Shown here: positions 1 through 12,990 of the stretch, piece by piece
How positions within the stretch are numbered: the first letter of the stretch is position 1
Layout of the letters: each line of letters begins with the position of its first letter
Assembly: GCF_051622035.1 (NCBI RefSeq)
Contig: NC_135360.1
Span: 33,869,206-33,933,205 of the forward strand
DNA from: Arctopsyche grandis
Taxonomy: Eukaryota; Arthropoda; Insecta; Trichoptera; Hydropsychidae
Direction of reading: 5' to 3'
DNA length: 64,000 nucleotides
Notes under the pieces: generated by a model
The model's database searches: none
Seen by the model: the letters and a program-made list of their open reading frames with translations, nothing else
Told to the model about the DNA's origin: nothing
Translations under genes and position numbers: made by a program

Positions 1-357
1 TTTCTGTTTAATTTATTTCCCAATTTGTTATCATTTATTTATTTAAAATTTGGACCATTGTAGATTTAAATATTGTATTTTTAAATATTGTTAAACGCAA
101 AACATTATATTTAATGTTTTGTGAGATATTTCTCGAAATGAAAAATAGTTGACTTATGCCACTTACAATTATAACGTCTCATATGTAAAAAAATAACAAA
201 AAAACATTATAACAAACTGATTAAAATGCCACAGATTTATAGTCATAATCTGCTACAGAATTAAAAACAGCTGGCAATAATTATAGAAAATTGTTTCTGA
301 AACTTTTTTGTAGTTGAATGTGTTTATGAAATAAAAAATCTTCATAGTACCTACATA

Positions 358-365
<8 letters not shown>

Positions 366-433
<68 letters not shown>
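366..433. repeat. (TA)n microsatellite
   Basis: About 34 uninterrupted TA dinucleotides follow a short A run. The open frame read through it (Ile-Tyr repeats) is an artefact. The flanks (1-840) are plain AT-rich sequence in which I see no gene. Confidence 0.95.
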
Positions 434-437
<4 letters not shown>

Positions 438-840
438 ATAGACAGTCAAAGATACTTAAAATTATGAAACATATGATCATACATACACACATATAGGACC
501 TTTTTTTAAGATTTTTTTTTATCTACGTAATATCAAGAAATACGTGTCTCGAAAATTATGTATTCTATATTTGTGTCTCACTATTAATTAGATGTTTAAC
601 TATAAATCCAACCAATCAAAGAATATAGCTATATCTATTGGAATCAACTACACAGAAATGAAAAATATTTGACAGAAATTTTAAAATATTTGTACATTAA
701 CTTCCAAGTATCCAAGTCCTCCAATTCGTCAGTAAGCTAATCGTGTTAGCGAGAATACCATATTCCTTTTACTGAACCAACACATCTTTGAAGCAAATTT
801 CAATCCCCCTGTACATACTTACATACATATGAATGATAAA

Positions 841-1140
841 GAATCGGCAAATGGGAGAGTGCAGGTGTTTGGGTGTGCGTATTTCGTTAGCGGGAAATAA
901 CTCGAGAGAAAGTCGGCATAGCCGAACAGCCTCCGGTCAAACATCTCTCCGCGGTTTTGTGCGTATGTAGAGGTATGTGTGTGTACTACATACTTACCTG
1001 TCTACCTGCCGATTCCTTGGACTTCAAAGCTTCTCAAAATTTCCCCGAACCGAATACCTTCACTTTGAAATCCGTGCGAATTTGTGACGGTTCATTGTGC
1101 AAGTTTGAGAGCCATCGGTGATTTGACCGTGCGTAATTTC
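841..1140. other. GC-richer patch, possible regulatory or 5' exon sequence
   Basis: This stretch stands out from the AT-rich surroundings by mixed composition and several CpG-containing words, and no frame stays open. It could be a promoter or non-coding first exon of the downstream giant gene, but I see no clear TATA/initiator pair or splice signal that proves it. Composition is what is seen; the role is inference. Confidence 0.2.
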
Positions 1141-4100
1141 GATGACTGTTCAAAGCCTATAAAATTTTTGGGTTAGCACTCAAATTAAACGAATTAGTAT
1201 GACGTTTCTTCTTCAATTTAGCGTAGTTGATTTTGTACATTGATGTTTCACTATGACGAACGCTCTTACTGTTTTTCATAATAAGAAATGTCTCGGGAAA
1301 AATATTCCTGTGGTAGTTTTCGAATGCTTTCTGTGAAAATCAGAGAGTAGTAGGTATTTCATGTCAATTTTCACCTTTTAATTTTGCCGAATTTTTCTCA
1401 TGAAAGTATAGACAGGTTGTTAAATATTCGATTATATTCACATGTTCATTATTTATATGAAAACTTTCACTGTTAACATTAATATTTATTGTTTGTATTA
1501 CAACGGTTAATAATTTCATTCATACCTAATTCAAGGTTGATCATTTCAGCGTGTGAGAAAATTTTTGCGCCATAATAACAAGCATCCGAATTTCTTTTCT
1601 CGGGTATGTAATTAAAAACATAAATTTCAGTAGTGCAAATTTGAATAAAAAATCAATTATAAAACCGCTCAGAGCCGATTCCCAATATTTCGTTCAATAT
1701 TCACGATGTAATAAATTATTTAATCTGGCGATTTATTAACGTCACGCAATTTCTCTCGGATAATTTCAATATGGTTTTTATGCGTTTGAATCAGTCATCT
1801 GGAACCGACATTTTTTTTTGTGTTCGATATTGATTTTATTAACGTGAGAAAATCAAATCAAATACCATAAAAACATAAATAAGAAGAATAACATTAGTCG
1901 GCATTAGACGATAAATAAAGACATCAACGCGCGGTGGCATCCGCAACCTACAAAAATAAATTTATTTTACTATAACACCTACATATTTAAAAAAAACTTA
2001 CATTTTTGCAATAAATTTATGTATTTATTGATTGAAAAACGAAATCAATCAATTTGCGGTGAATTAAAACCACATCTAAGACTTGCAGTTGTGTCTTATT
2101 TCATTTCGAAACTTTTTTATTATTTTGCTTCAATTGTTAAAATCAAAGTCAAATAGAACCAAACTTTTTGTCTGCATGTTAATGTTAAGGTTTTAAAATC
2201 CTTTAAAATACCGTTATTTCTATTGAAATGTGAAATTTACAGTTGATTGAATATTTCAAGCAATCAAAGTCGAAACGATTCAAAAACGAGCGTTATTCTT
2301 CATACAAATAAAAACAGCTTTTGAATGGAAAAGTTTCAATTTATTATAATACATACATATGTATCTACATATGTATGTAGGTATATGCACGTCACATTCA
2401 CACAATTTAATTCAACATCTCAAATAAATAGTTCAATTAATCTCCTTTCTTCATACGTATAATATAATAGACACTCCTATATGAAAGCGCTCTTTGTTAT
2501 TTTGAGTCATGGCTTAAAGCTGGGGGAAATTTCTATCTCTAATGACGCATCACTCGTAATAACATAATATAATAAGGTTACCCGCAGAAACGTAACAATT
2601 TCGTACAATTTTATTATGATTCGTTCCACTTTTGATTGGCGGCGGCAATTAAACTGCGGTAAAAGTAATGGGTGGAAGTAGTAAAATTTTTGCTTTTAGC
2701 CACATTACACACTCGTCTAGTGGGTACATCTAACTATAGTTGCCTACAACACAATTGGTCGTGTGAACTGTTACATAAAGTAGCGGCAAAACCGAAAAAA
2801 AAGTCGAACACGGAATAGAGAAGGGGAGGAGGAGTGGGATTCATTTGAATATAATATAATTAATTAACACAAAAGTGGATTGCGTAAAGTGCACGCTCAA
2901 ACTATGTACATACATGCATTTAAGTGCGTAGAAAATGGCGAAAAATCGAGCCTTCATTCATGGAGAAATTGTGCAATTTTAACACATATGTATTTATATA
3001 CTTATATTATGTAATATGCATTTCGTGACTTCATTACAAAAGGGCCAGTTGCAAAATGATCCGAAACATTTTAAGCTCGAATTTATCAAATGAAATGCAC
3101 ACCATTTAAGAATTGAATAATTATGTACTATAAAATGAATAATTCTTTTTACCTACATATTTTTGACACTTTTATCTTTTTAAAAGGATATAAATGACTA
3201 CCACATTTCAAGTTCAAAATTATAATTAATTTTTTAATAAATCATTATTTCATGTAACTTATCACAGTCTCTTAAATTCCTTTTCTGTTTGAATTACTAA
3301 AGGTTGAATATCATTGATTGCATTATACACAAATACGAGTTGTTCTGAAAAGTTGTCGATAATAAATTACAGGTTTTGAAACTATTAACATTCAGAGCTT
3401 GCGTATTATTATCTATTACATATATTATACAATACCAAATGTCAAATCTATCGCTGTTTTTTTTTTCTCGTCATGTTTGGTATTTTATGTGCTCCTCTTG
3501 TTTTGAAAAACCATCACGTTACAATTTAACAACATTTGGCAAATTGTGTATTAACTGTAAACCGATTTCACAATAGTTGCCGCTTTAATGTCGTGCGAAC
3601 GAATTGCAATTTCATATAATATGAAATTACATAACGACCATCTTTGCAAACGTGCATATACATATGTACGTCCTTTCGCCAAAGCGACCTAAAAATTGTT
3701 TTGAATTAACGGTTAGTTGAAATTCGTCCAGTGTGTATGCTATTATGATAATAGACAGCAGACTGGTAGAGGGACAGGTCTTCCACACTCTCGTCTTGGG
3801 AATATTGTCGGCTTTGTTTCCGAAACATTGGCTGGGAAACGACTATTACAATGCATGTCTTCTTCTTCTTCCACTTCTTGAACGTAAAACAGACGTTTAA
3901 TTATCGAGCGTGTGTGTGTTTGTGTTGACTAGAAAATCTATCGACCGATTTCTTCTCTTATTGCGGTCGTTTCATTGTTAATTTAAAACCGCATTGATTC
4001 GCCTATCGGAAGATGGTAATCAAATTATCTTTTCTGTTATATAATTCTTATTCTAATTGTAAGTATGTGTTATTTAATTAGAGGAACCTTTTATGTCTTC

Positions 4101-7100
4101 TTTTTAATTAGATTTAAATCCAATCAATATCTAACTTGACAATACAGATTATAAAATTTATTTAGAATGTAGCGTTCTTATTAACATTAAAACCTGATTA
4201 GTTCTAATGCTAATCTGTGACATCTTCTTTAATAAATCTTGACCTTTGAATTTACATGTTTCGAAAAACTATTAATATTTTTATAAAATAAATAAAAGCT
4301 GTTATGTTGGGTGAAACGTCTTTCGCTTAAAAAATTCATCATCAACTTGAAATTTTTGCAATTAAAATACAATTAGCTACAATGTACATATACCCATCAA
4401 TCACAACCAATTTATTTTCAACAATTTTTTTTTTAATAATGTAAACAACTCAAAAACATATCTTGATCTTTGACTTCTAGCAATAAAAATAAGTACCTAC
4501 ATTTATTTTTTCATCCATTTTGTTCTGTTTTTTTACTTAACCAAACATCAAAATCATCATTAGACTCTGATCTTCGATTAAAAAATAATCTAAAATTTTA
4601 AATAATTTAATCATGTATGTATGTACGTATTTTAATCTATGACATAATTTATAATTTTAATTTAAACCCATAGCATTTTCTTTAATTTTTAAACCACTTG
4701 AAAACAATATTATTGTAATTTAAACAACTCAAACTCACACTCCGGATAGCCTTGATCTTCAACTTCAAATTTATAGTCAAAATCGGACTCATCAGTGACT
4801 TATGATTGCGAATTTATAAGGAGTTCGTTTTCCATCCATTTCAACCTTGATTTTTTGGCTCGAAGCAAACACTCAGATGTACAAAACTCATCTCTCGAAT
4901 AGCCTTGATCTTCCCCTTAAAATTTATTCAATATTTGATATTCAAAGCCTTTCGTAATTAATATACAAACACTTTTGCATACTTTTTTGAATATTTTTTT
5001 TAATATAATCCAAACAAGCACTCGGAAGCACCAAACATAAATCTTCGACAGCTAGATCGTCTTCTGTTAAATCAACTGACATTCTATTAGAGGAGCTCTT
5101 AACTTGTGGTCACAATCATATTCATTCTATGTAATTTAAGTTGCATCGAAGGTGCTGACCAAAACATTTGCAATGAAAATTTAATTAAAAAATTCTAATG
5201 TCTCTGAAGAAGCTTGTTTTTATCCTCTAAAGCAAACCATAAAAGTTTCAACTTTATTTCCAACAATATTCATTACTATGTATTTACATATAGGTACGTA
5301 TGTATGTATTGTGAATCACAATTTTTAACAATCGAAATTGATTAGGTTTCCTACATGACATAAATTTTGCTTTATCAAATATCACACCTCATTTTAATGT
5401 TCTTTTTCATGATTAACAACAATAGTTGTTCACATTGACATATTTTTAAATAACTAAAATAAGTACATACATATATCTTTTTTTAATAACAGGTTTCCTT
5501 TATAATTATATTTCATGAATTTTTAAACATAGTTCTGAGAAGGTCTATAGATGACATCTAGCAGCAAATATAAAAAATAAGGCTAAGAATCCCTGCTTTT
5601 AATTATACATATGTAGTTCCCAAGGAACACCCAGATCGTACAAACGAGGCTCTTCCGCCACACCTTCACCACTTTATCGATCTGAGACCAAGTTCACAGC
5701 AACTGTAACTATTGTATAAATTGTAGTCCGTCCCATTGAGGCATTCTAGTTCAATCAGTGGTCATCGGTGTCCGGCTATAATTGCCGATCGGGACGGGAC
5801 GTTAACGCGACCAAGTAACGGTACCCACCAACTCATGTACTACCTCAATCCACCACTCTCGTTTGAGGTAAATTGGGTTTCTGGACAGCCGATTGCGTAT
5901 TCAACAGACGAATATAATTAAGGACAGTTTCCTTGGCTCGAATTCGATACTATTTACATATAGAAAGCGAACACTACACCTGTAGCCGATGTCTACGTTT
6001 GACTAAACCCTTCAGCATTTCGGTGACTCGATTGAAACTGATAACGAATTCAATTTTTTATGGTAGTGCAGTCCTTGGCGATTGTACGTGTTATCAATTT
6101 ATTCTAATCGACATTTGACAAGGCGTGCATGATCGAGGAAAAAGAAAGGTGCCTTGACAAGGTCGACTGTGATACAGCCTTTACAAATTACAACGAACTC
6201 GAGACTAGCATGTTTCCGTTGTCTGTGTCGTATAATTAAGGAGGACTTTTATTATATTTATGCAAATTAAAACTATAAAAAGTGTCTATGAAACGTATAA
6301 AAAATTCAAGTTCAAAATTCTAAGTCTAAATGTACGGCTAATTTATTCAGTATTTATCAGTACTTATTGAATGATCAATTTTCATAGGTAAATTATTTTA
6401 CAATTTTATTCTTCTGGCTTCTTCTACTATATATAATATACAATTAATGTACATTTCCTTCACTACACATACGAAACAATAGATAGAAAGTCTAATTTGC
6501 CTCCAATCTAAATCAACTTTCATTACATTCGTTGAATTCGAATTAAGCAAAGTCGGATCGGCAACAGCTGACCCAATTGAACTCCAAAAACTTATTAAAG
6601 TAACGGTATAATAATTAAAACAGGAAACATGTGTATTATATTGTATAATATAAACACAAAAATAAATGAACCATCTGATATCAGTTCAACCCTTGTATGC
6701 TCTTAACAAATATAATAATTATGATAACATTGAAAATTGAACGTTGTCTCATGCAATTGATTGCATTAATTATGGGTAATATGTATATAAAATTGATCAG
6801 TTAAATTTAACCTTCAATTATGCACAGTTTTAATTGCTTCAATGCCTTAGAAAGGTACGTTTCGAAATTGGGACCCGATTAAGATTCGGCAACCGATTAA
6901 TGTGATCAATTTTTATTACAATAATAGCACATTCCTTTAAAAAAATATTGTTTTTTATATAAAATATGACATTCTCACATTAAAATCAAAATAAATTCTT
7001 TGAAAAAAAAAAATTTCCTGAATTTCTCTTAACTGTAAAAACCCCTACTTAAACGTAATTAATCTCCCAATCGTTTAAAAACAACGGTAAAGTTAACAGA

Positions 7101-8362
7101 AAAATGTCAAAATTTCAAGTGGGCGTAACAAATGTCACATGTCATACTCTAGTTACGGAGACTGCGGAACCGACTCTCATAATCATGAAAGTTGTTCAGA
7201 TCAAATTACTTACAAGCTCCGGTAAAACTAAACACGTTCATTATAAACGACCTCTAGATTTATACATATATTTTGCACCTGCAAAACCGTCCGTTTATCC
7301 ATCAGAACCGAGGTACCGTGTTCAATCGTCAAATCTGCATCAAATCGGTGATGAAACCGTTGCGTAGTCATCCGTCATCAGACATTGACCTTGTTGTGTT
7401 TCAGAAGACAATGGTAAAACATCCATATTTGCGGAACAATAACAGAGAGATGTCAAGCTGGTTTGGCATACTACTGCAAACAAGAAGATGTAAATTTACT
7501 TGGATAACATACATACGAACATACATATATCAATGTAAAAATGATCAAAACTAATTATTTTTCCAAAAAAATCATAATTGCTCATCACAGCCCTTCACAC
7601 GCTTATACGTGTATTATATTATACGAGTGGATTTATTTCTACTTTTTTTGTAGTAATTTATTATGCAACGTGCGTACAACACAAAAAGAATGTAACCCAA
7701 ATGACGCATTTTGTCGGTCACGCCGTAATTCGTAGCCAGAAGTAGAACGAGCTAAAAATGTTGTCGATCACTAATCGCGATTCGTATTTTAATCGAATTA
7801 ACTATAATAATAACAATAAACCTTTCAACAATTCACATAAATATTTTGCCATTTATTCAAAATAAAATAATGCAATATGCCGTTTGTAAAGTGGCACAAT
7901 GAAGTTGATTTTCAAGTAAAACAATCTATATCTATAATAATAAAATGTCTTTTTTTATTTAAAATGTATTCTAATTTAAACGGAAAATACAACGAATTGT
8001 AAGATTTTATATCTGAAATATTCTTAGTTCGTTTAAATAATGTAACGCACTTTTGATGAATTTCCTAAAACGATGTTTTTAACCTGTAAAATTTTAATAA
8101 TTATACGTGCTATTCTATAAAGCTTTTTACTGAATTAAGAATTAATTTCCAATTTACTATTATCAATTTTTATTGTGTTTTATTTTCATCTCTATTTTTT
8201 TATCTTCAATTTTTTTGGGTAGAATGTGTATGTTTGTTAAATAAAATTAATTTTATATATTTTATATGTACAATGTATGTTTATATAAAATAGTTATTTA
8301 TGTATTATCTGGCCCGTGCAGTGTAACCTATCAAGACACTGTGGTATATGTTATATATATAG
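1141..8362. other. Non-coding AT-rich stretch, nothing firm
   Basis: The only open frames are short (under 95 codons), lack recognisable domains and have no supporting splice pattern. A GC-richer segment near 5,640-6,240 and the open frames at 7,104-7,735 were inspected and do not look like known proteins. Palindromic ACATATGT/TACATACA words recur near 2,350, 3,655, 4,615 and 5,290. It may be intergenic or an early intron of the giant gene. Confidence 0.5.
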
Positions 8363-9090
8363 CAGTGCTTCCCAATTACTTTCATGTCACGACCCCCTAA
8401 ATCTTAAAGAAATAATTCCCAGCCCCTTAAAAAATTTTTTTCTAGTTAAAAGGTGTATTTGGCAGTAATTTTTACAATTATAATACACATTTATATTCAT
8501 CACAAAATTATAGGAACATGCTTAAAAACATGAAACAATTAAATGCGATAGATGAGGTCGAATGTTTTTACATAACAAATCGATATCGGGTTCAATGTCA
8601 GAATCTTCCAAAGTCTCCGTGGAAAGGCATGATCTTTGCTTATTTTTTAATATAAGTAATGACGAAAATGCTGTTTCGCATAGGCATGTAGTCGCGAAAG
8701 GAATAAGAGTTACCAGGGCTTCTTTTTCAATAGCAGGATATTCTTGCTGTCGTCTTAACCAAAATTTTGAAATACTTTTTTCATTTAATTCCACTTCAAG
8801 CAAATTATCTGATCTGATTTCGATCAACTCTTCTTGGGCTGTCCACGTAATATGATCATATTTTAAGGACTTGGCAAATGGTGTTCTTATCCAATTGTTC
8901 CTTTCATCCTCATTCAAGTTTGGGAAATATTTCCTTAAATATATACATACATACATTCCCTAAATAATTATGTAATGTGGAAAAATATTCATAAATAAAT
9001 ATTTGCACTTTCTATTGAATATTTTCGCGGCCCCCGCGAGAAATCCTGCGGCCCCCCAGGGGGTCGCGACCCCCAATTTGGGAAGCACTG
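8363..9090 (-). mobile_element. hAT-type element relic with terminal inverted repeats
   Basis: The ends form an inverted repeat: the left end starts CAGTGCTTCCCAA and the right end finishes TTGGGAAGCACTG, and both continue into a GTC(G/A)CGACCCCC block. The 8 bases outside each end (atatatag and tgttatag) agree at the last five positions, an eroded 8-bp target duplication typical of hAT elements. The 728-bp interior holds the end of a hAT transposase on the minus strand. It is internally deleted and cannot be autonomous. Confidence 0.85.
8522..8956 (-). pseudogene. hAT transposase C-terminal fragment (ZBED5/SCAND3-like)
   Basis: A 144-codon frame resembles the C-terminal part of the hAT transposases that gave rise to ZBED5/SCAND3-like genes: an LRKYFPNL stretch, LVTLIPFATTCLCETAFS (the hAT dimerisation region), then KNKQRSCLSTE and a closing DIEPDIDLLC. 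The part between the last two looks shortened relative to the family. The DDE catalytic region and BED finger are absent. It lies wholly inside the 8,363-9,090 element with matching termini, so it is a relic and not a host gene. Confidence 0.85.
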
Positions 9091-10310
9091 TGTTATAGGT
9101 ATGTTAAAATACAAAATAAAAAAAAATCTGAAATAATATGTAATAATTCAGATGCCGAGATAAGTCAAGATTAGATATTTTAAACCTACACACTATTAGA
9201 ATTCATATTTATTTTTTTATATAAAACACAACTCAAATTGTATTATAAAATACATACATATTCAACATTATAATATCAAAGTCATGTCAAAAATATTATA
9301 AGAGAATTAATATATTTATATGTGACTTATACTAAGAGAAAGTTCCAATGTTTTTGAAAAGTTAAATAAAATTAAATGACAAAATCTTTTTTTTTCTGTT
9401 ACATATTTTATTTGAATGGAAAAAAATCTCAACTGGGGTCTCAAATCTGTGTGTTCCAATATTTTTTATACGAACTTAAATTTTTTTTCGACCTACATTG
9501 CATTCGATTCGATTCGATGTATGTACATATGTACATAGATACAAGATTAGAAATTCATCAGATGAGATTCTGCTAAAATTTTAGCCTTGCTAAAACTTCA
9601 TCCAAATATTTTAAAGCATTTTGGTAATCTGAACCCGAAAAGAAATCAAATTTTTATTGAAGACGCTTTTTTCCAAAATCATTGCACAACATCTCTTGCC
9701 TATTGAATATTAAACATGAAATATTCTAGTGCATCAATAGCACCAAAATGACATTTTATTTCTACATATACATACATATATACATATACCAGGAAAGCTT
9801 GACAATGCAGCATTTTATTATTACATAAATCACTGCATTTCCAAAAGCTGAAGAACAAAATAACAATTAATGAATTAATCAATCCATTGAGACATCTATC
9901 GATTTAGATTTTGTACATAATTTTTACAAATTATACACACAATAAATACAGAAGATTTGTGACAACAGGAAAGATGATTTTTCGCCAATTTTGAGGAACC
10001 TTTTCAACAATTATCAGATAAAACTAGCAAACTCTGATAAGAAACGATCGATTTGGAGTCACAAATACCCCCAAATCTAACCAGCAGTATGGCGGATCAC
10101 TTGGTGCCAAACATACACGCTACCATTAAGCCATACTGCTAGCTGTATGACATAAACGAACCCTTGCTATAAACCATTCCAATCCAAATAAAGCAGGTAG
10201 CAAGCGCGACACTTATAACGGCCCGAAAATTTACAGTACCGTATTCACGTTTTCGTCGACGGTAAATAATATCAAAAAAATGACAAAACACTAGCGAACA
10301 CTTTGCGTAA
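9091..10310. other. Non-coding stretch with one small hairpin
   Basis: AT-rich, with no convincing gene. At 10,083-10,092 and 10,131-10,140 the words AGCAGTATGG and CCATACTGCT form a perfect 10-bp stem with a 38-base loop. This may be a transposon terminus or chance. Confidence 0.4.
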
Positions 10311-10670
10311 TCTACAACACCACGATCTGTGTCATGATCGGTCGTGATATACTCCCCAGACTACCACCTACGGCTACCGGGCACTCTTTCGAAGACATCA
10401 CCAGTCTCATTGTCTCACCGCTCGGTTGGACACGCCAAACGGAGAAAGACGTTTGAGAAGGCCAGATTAAACTCGGATAAGGGCCCTTTCCGAGAGGGAC
10501 GTTCCGCGAGGATGGCTCCCCTCTTCGAGAGAGCACTTCTCCTCGAAGTGTGCACGGTCAAAATCAGGGTTTCGGTTATACAAGTCGGCAAACAATGCGT
10601 GGGTAAATCGAGCGTTCAGTAGGTCAGTCTGTGGCGTGTGACCCCGAATGGGTTAACGCATACCGAACGT
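10310..10670. other. Unassigned GC-rich patch
   Basis: About 360 bases of balanced composition in AT-rich DNA, with open frames on both strands (92 codons + and 74 codons -) and no recognisable domain. It contains several short inverted words (for example GGGCCCTTTCCGAGAGGG). It may be a promoter or non-coding exon of the giant gene, or an old mobile fragment; I cannot decide from sequence. Confidence 0.25.
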
Positions 10671-10929
10671 GCAAGTTTCTAACGACTGTTCAAATCTTCA
10701 CTAGCTGACAATCATTCGAAAGCCGGTTGGTATAGCCCTCTGAATGGTCAATGAAATTAGGCACTGTAAGTAAAGGTAAAAAATAGCACGTGAATTCGTG
10801 AAGGGTTTCTGCTTTTTTATGTTTATAAAAATAAATGTATATAAAAAAACCTAATTGATAAATCACCAATTCGTAAACTTTGATCATGAGTATTGCAAAG
10901 TGCTCAATCTGCCATAGCGAAAGAGGGGC

Positions 10930-11130
10930 GAAAAGGGAAAAAACAACAGTGTGGACGATAGACGTCACCGTGAACGAAGATGCAGTATTTTCAAACGTGT
11001 CTACCACGAATATTTTTCACCATCGTAATGGCGGACGTCATTTCCACTTATATTGATGACCAAACCGAGCAAAATGGCAAAGTTTGAAAATGATCGGATA
11101 AGAAACCAAACTTCGTCACACGACAAAATC
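10930..11130 (+). repeat. Dispersed repeat family A, copy 1
   Basis: This copy shares an ordered set of words with 14,610-14,770 and 50,390-50,540: GTCACCGT, AAACGTGT, TACGA(A/T), TTTCACC, then GACCAAA/GACTAAA followed by AAAGTTT.AAA and GATCGGA. The order is kept and the gaps vary, so the copies are old. I do not recognise the family. Confidence 0.6.
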
Positions 11131-11214
11131 GTTTCCGAACCAAGAAGGGGTTAGTAATATGAAGATAGATGCCCATCAATCAACGCTCATCAATCCACAG
11201 AATAAAAATAAAAT

Positions 11215-11550
11215 CAGCAGCGTGGTCTAGTGGTGAGTGTTGTATTCTTTCGTACAAGGTGTCACAGGCTAGATTCCCACTAGAGCCTGGTTGTTGGCCA
11301 GACCTTGGTTTGTCGAGGTCGATCGGTTCTTATCAGAATTTTTCTGATTTTCATTGAAACGGTTCCTGTAAAATTGGCTTTTCCTCTCCAATTTTCTATT
11401 GCAAACCTTGAGTTATTGTTATATCTCAGGTTTCGCCAGATTTATCTTCCTAGATATCTCTGTGGATGTTTATTGAATGTCAAAATTCGTATTGTTACAT
11501 GAAAAATGTTATTGATCGTATTATTTATTTATTTATTTATTTATTTATAT
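11215..11550 (+). mobile_element. tRNA-derived SINE
   Basis: The head carries an RNA polymerase III promoter: box A TGGTCTAGTGG at 11,223-11,233 and a near-canonical box B GGCTAGATTCC at 11,267-11,277, 33 bases apart as in tRNA genes. The tRNA-like part does not fold into a full cloverleaf that I can draw. It runs into an unrelated body and ends in a (TTTA)n tail near 11,521-11,550. The tail abuts the tail of an oppositely oriented LINE. Confidence 0.7.
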
Positions 11551-11895
11551 ATATTTTAGCTATCAAGCTAATTTAAAAATACATCTTAATTATTATACTT
11601 AACTCTAAAATTTACAATTAACTTATATGTACTGTCCCTCACAGAGGTGTCTCTTCGCACCTCGCAGGAATGCATCCATGTTTTTAGCAGACCTGATGCA
11701 CTCAGGGAGGGCATTATACATGAGCACACCCCTGTGAAAAACACCCCCAGCCGTCTTATTCTTTCTTACACTACTTACAACTAGTTTGTCCTTATTTCTA
11801 GTATAAAAACTATGTTTATCTCTATTCCTTATTATATAATCATCAAAATACTTAGGTAATAACTTATGATCTAACTTATAAACAAAAGACAATGT
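11521..11895 (-). mobile_element. 5'-truncated LINE: reverse transcriptase C-terminus and 3' tail
   Basis: On the minus strand an 89-codon frame (11,623-11,892) matches the usual end of CR1/Jockey-type ORF2: FYTRNKDKLVV, then LMYNALPECIRSA and FLRGAKRHL. A short AT-rich 3' UTR follows, with a small TTAGCT/AGCTAA hairpin and an (AAAT)n tail at 11,521-11,550. All upstream coding parts are missing, as expected of incomplete reverse transcription. Confidence 0.75.
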
Positions 11896-11899
11896 ATTG

Positions 11900-12095
11900 T
11901 ATAAGATGTTTGTATTGTCTGACCATAGATGTCAGGTATTGTTTCGATTTACTTGTGTTTGTATGTAATAATTATGTATTTAATATATGTAGTATATAAT
12001 TTCTCGAGTCTTAATCCGTTTAGCACACTCGCCGCTTTGCAGCAATCTGTTCGGCGAGTGTGCATGATTAATTTAAAATAAAAAATAAAAAATTC
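11900..12095 (+). mobile_element. LINE 3' end with terminal hairpin
   Basis: A perfect 12-bp stem (GCACACTCGCCG at 12,023-12,034 with CGGCGAGTGTGC at 12,052-12,063) encloses the loop CTTTGCAGCAATCTGTT, followed by an A-rich tail with AATAAA words. The same architecture and loop core occur at 60,757-60,800. Such hairpins before a simple-repeat tail are typical 3' ends recognised by LINE reverse transcriptases. No coding part is left. Confidence 0.6.
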
Positions 12096-12109
12096 GTACC
12101 AGCAATGTA

Positions 12110-12425
12110 CATATATCATCATCTACAGCTACTCACCATCCATTGCTGTATGAGGGCCTCTCCAACTCACTTCCACTCGTTTCTGTTTTGCGCAGCTCTC
12201 ATCCATCTCACCCCACACATTTTCCTAATTTAGTCTACCCATCTTCCCTGCGTCATCCTTTTACCCATTTACATTCTCTCGGGTACTAGTCTAGCACTTC
12301 TTTTGCCCACCTTTCGTTCATTCTTCTAGCAATGTGACCTGCCCATTGCCATTTCAATCTCTTTACTTTATCCACTATTTCCACTTCCTGTCTTTCCTCG
12401 TTATGCCGAGCATAAAGCGTTCCAT
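12110..12425 (-). mobile_element. RTE-type LINE 3' fragment, degenerate
   Basis: Reading the minus strand and allowing frameshifts, I recover the conserved tail of RTE-type ORF2: RLKWQWAGHIARRMNERW, then a PRE-type segment, a GR..TRW.D segment, AQNRNEW and EALIQQWM. It ends in TGATGATGA-like sequence, the usual RTE tail. Frameshifts and stops make it inactive. Confidence 0.75.
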
Positions 12426-12649
12426 AATAAGTTTGTCAAAATGCTGACATGGAAATTTTGTTTTTCATCCTCTTTATCTCTTTCGTAATCAGTTATTAAT
12501 TCGCTGAAAGCTAAGAAATGAGAATAGCAATGTTTTCCACTTGAAATGTACCCCTAATTGACCGCTTACGTACCCTTATTTTCAGATCATGTTTGAAGAA
12601 TTTGCGTCAAATGTTCACACACGTTCAAATGTAACACACATTATTTGTT

Positions 12650-12990
12650 AAGAAACGCAACCAGAATGCATGCAATTGCAATCAGTTTGCATAATAAAAT
12701 ATGAAACTTTCTGTTCTATAATTATTTATATACTGCATATTTGATGTAAATTGTTTGATAAGTCATATCTACAATATTTGTAGAGCGTTCATAAAATAAC
12801 GCAACCCGAATGACTGCAATTTCCATAAACTTTCAGATAATTTTATAAGGCATCTCGCGGTATCTAATGCAATCAATTAAGCATTCGTTACAATATTCAA
12901 TCTATAATTACTTGACAGTAAACATTCATGTATGTACATATATGAAGTGTTTGCAAAGTAGCGCAACCCGAATGACTGCAATTCCGACCG
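12650..12990 (+). repeat. Three diverged tandem units of about 150 bp
   Basis: The word CGCAACC(C/A)GAATG, followed by TGCAAT, recurs at about 12,656, 12,800 and 12,962, spaced roughly 144 and 162 bases. A second shared word, TCTATAATTA, precedes the second and third occurrences at similar distance. This is a short tandem array of a satellite-like or transposon-internal unit. Confidence 0.6.

Noticed and set aside
253-492. Minus-strand Ile-Tyr repeat protein
   Set aside because: It is only the (TA)n microsatellite read as codons; the same holds for 55,183-55,443.
5700-5760. TATA box (TATAAAT) with an initiator-like TCAGT as promoter
   Set aside because: The spacing of about 40 bases is too long for a normal TATA-initiator pair and no transcript follows.
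7104-7735. Three consecutive plus-strand frames as a possible gene
   Set aside because: No domain, no consistent splice sites linking them, and they overlap in different frames.
11215-11290. A tRNA gene
   Set aside because: Boxes A and B are present but no full cloverleaf can be drawn, and it continues into a SINE body with a simple-repeat tail.
12650-12990. CRISPR-like array
   Set aside because: Units are about 150 bp, diverged, only three in number and in an animal genome; spacer logic does not apply.
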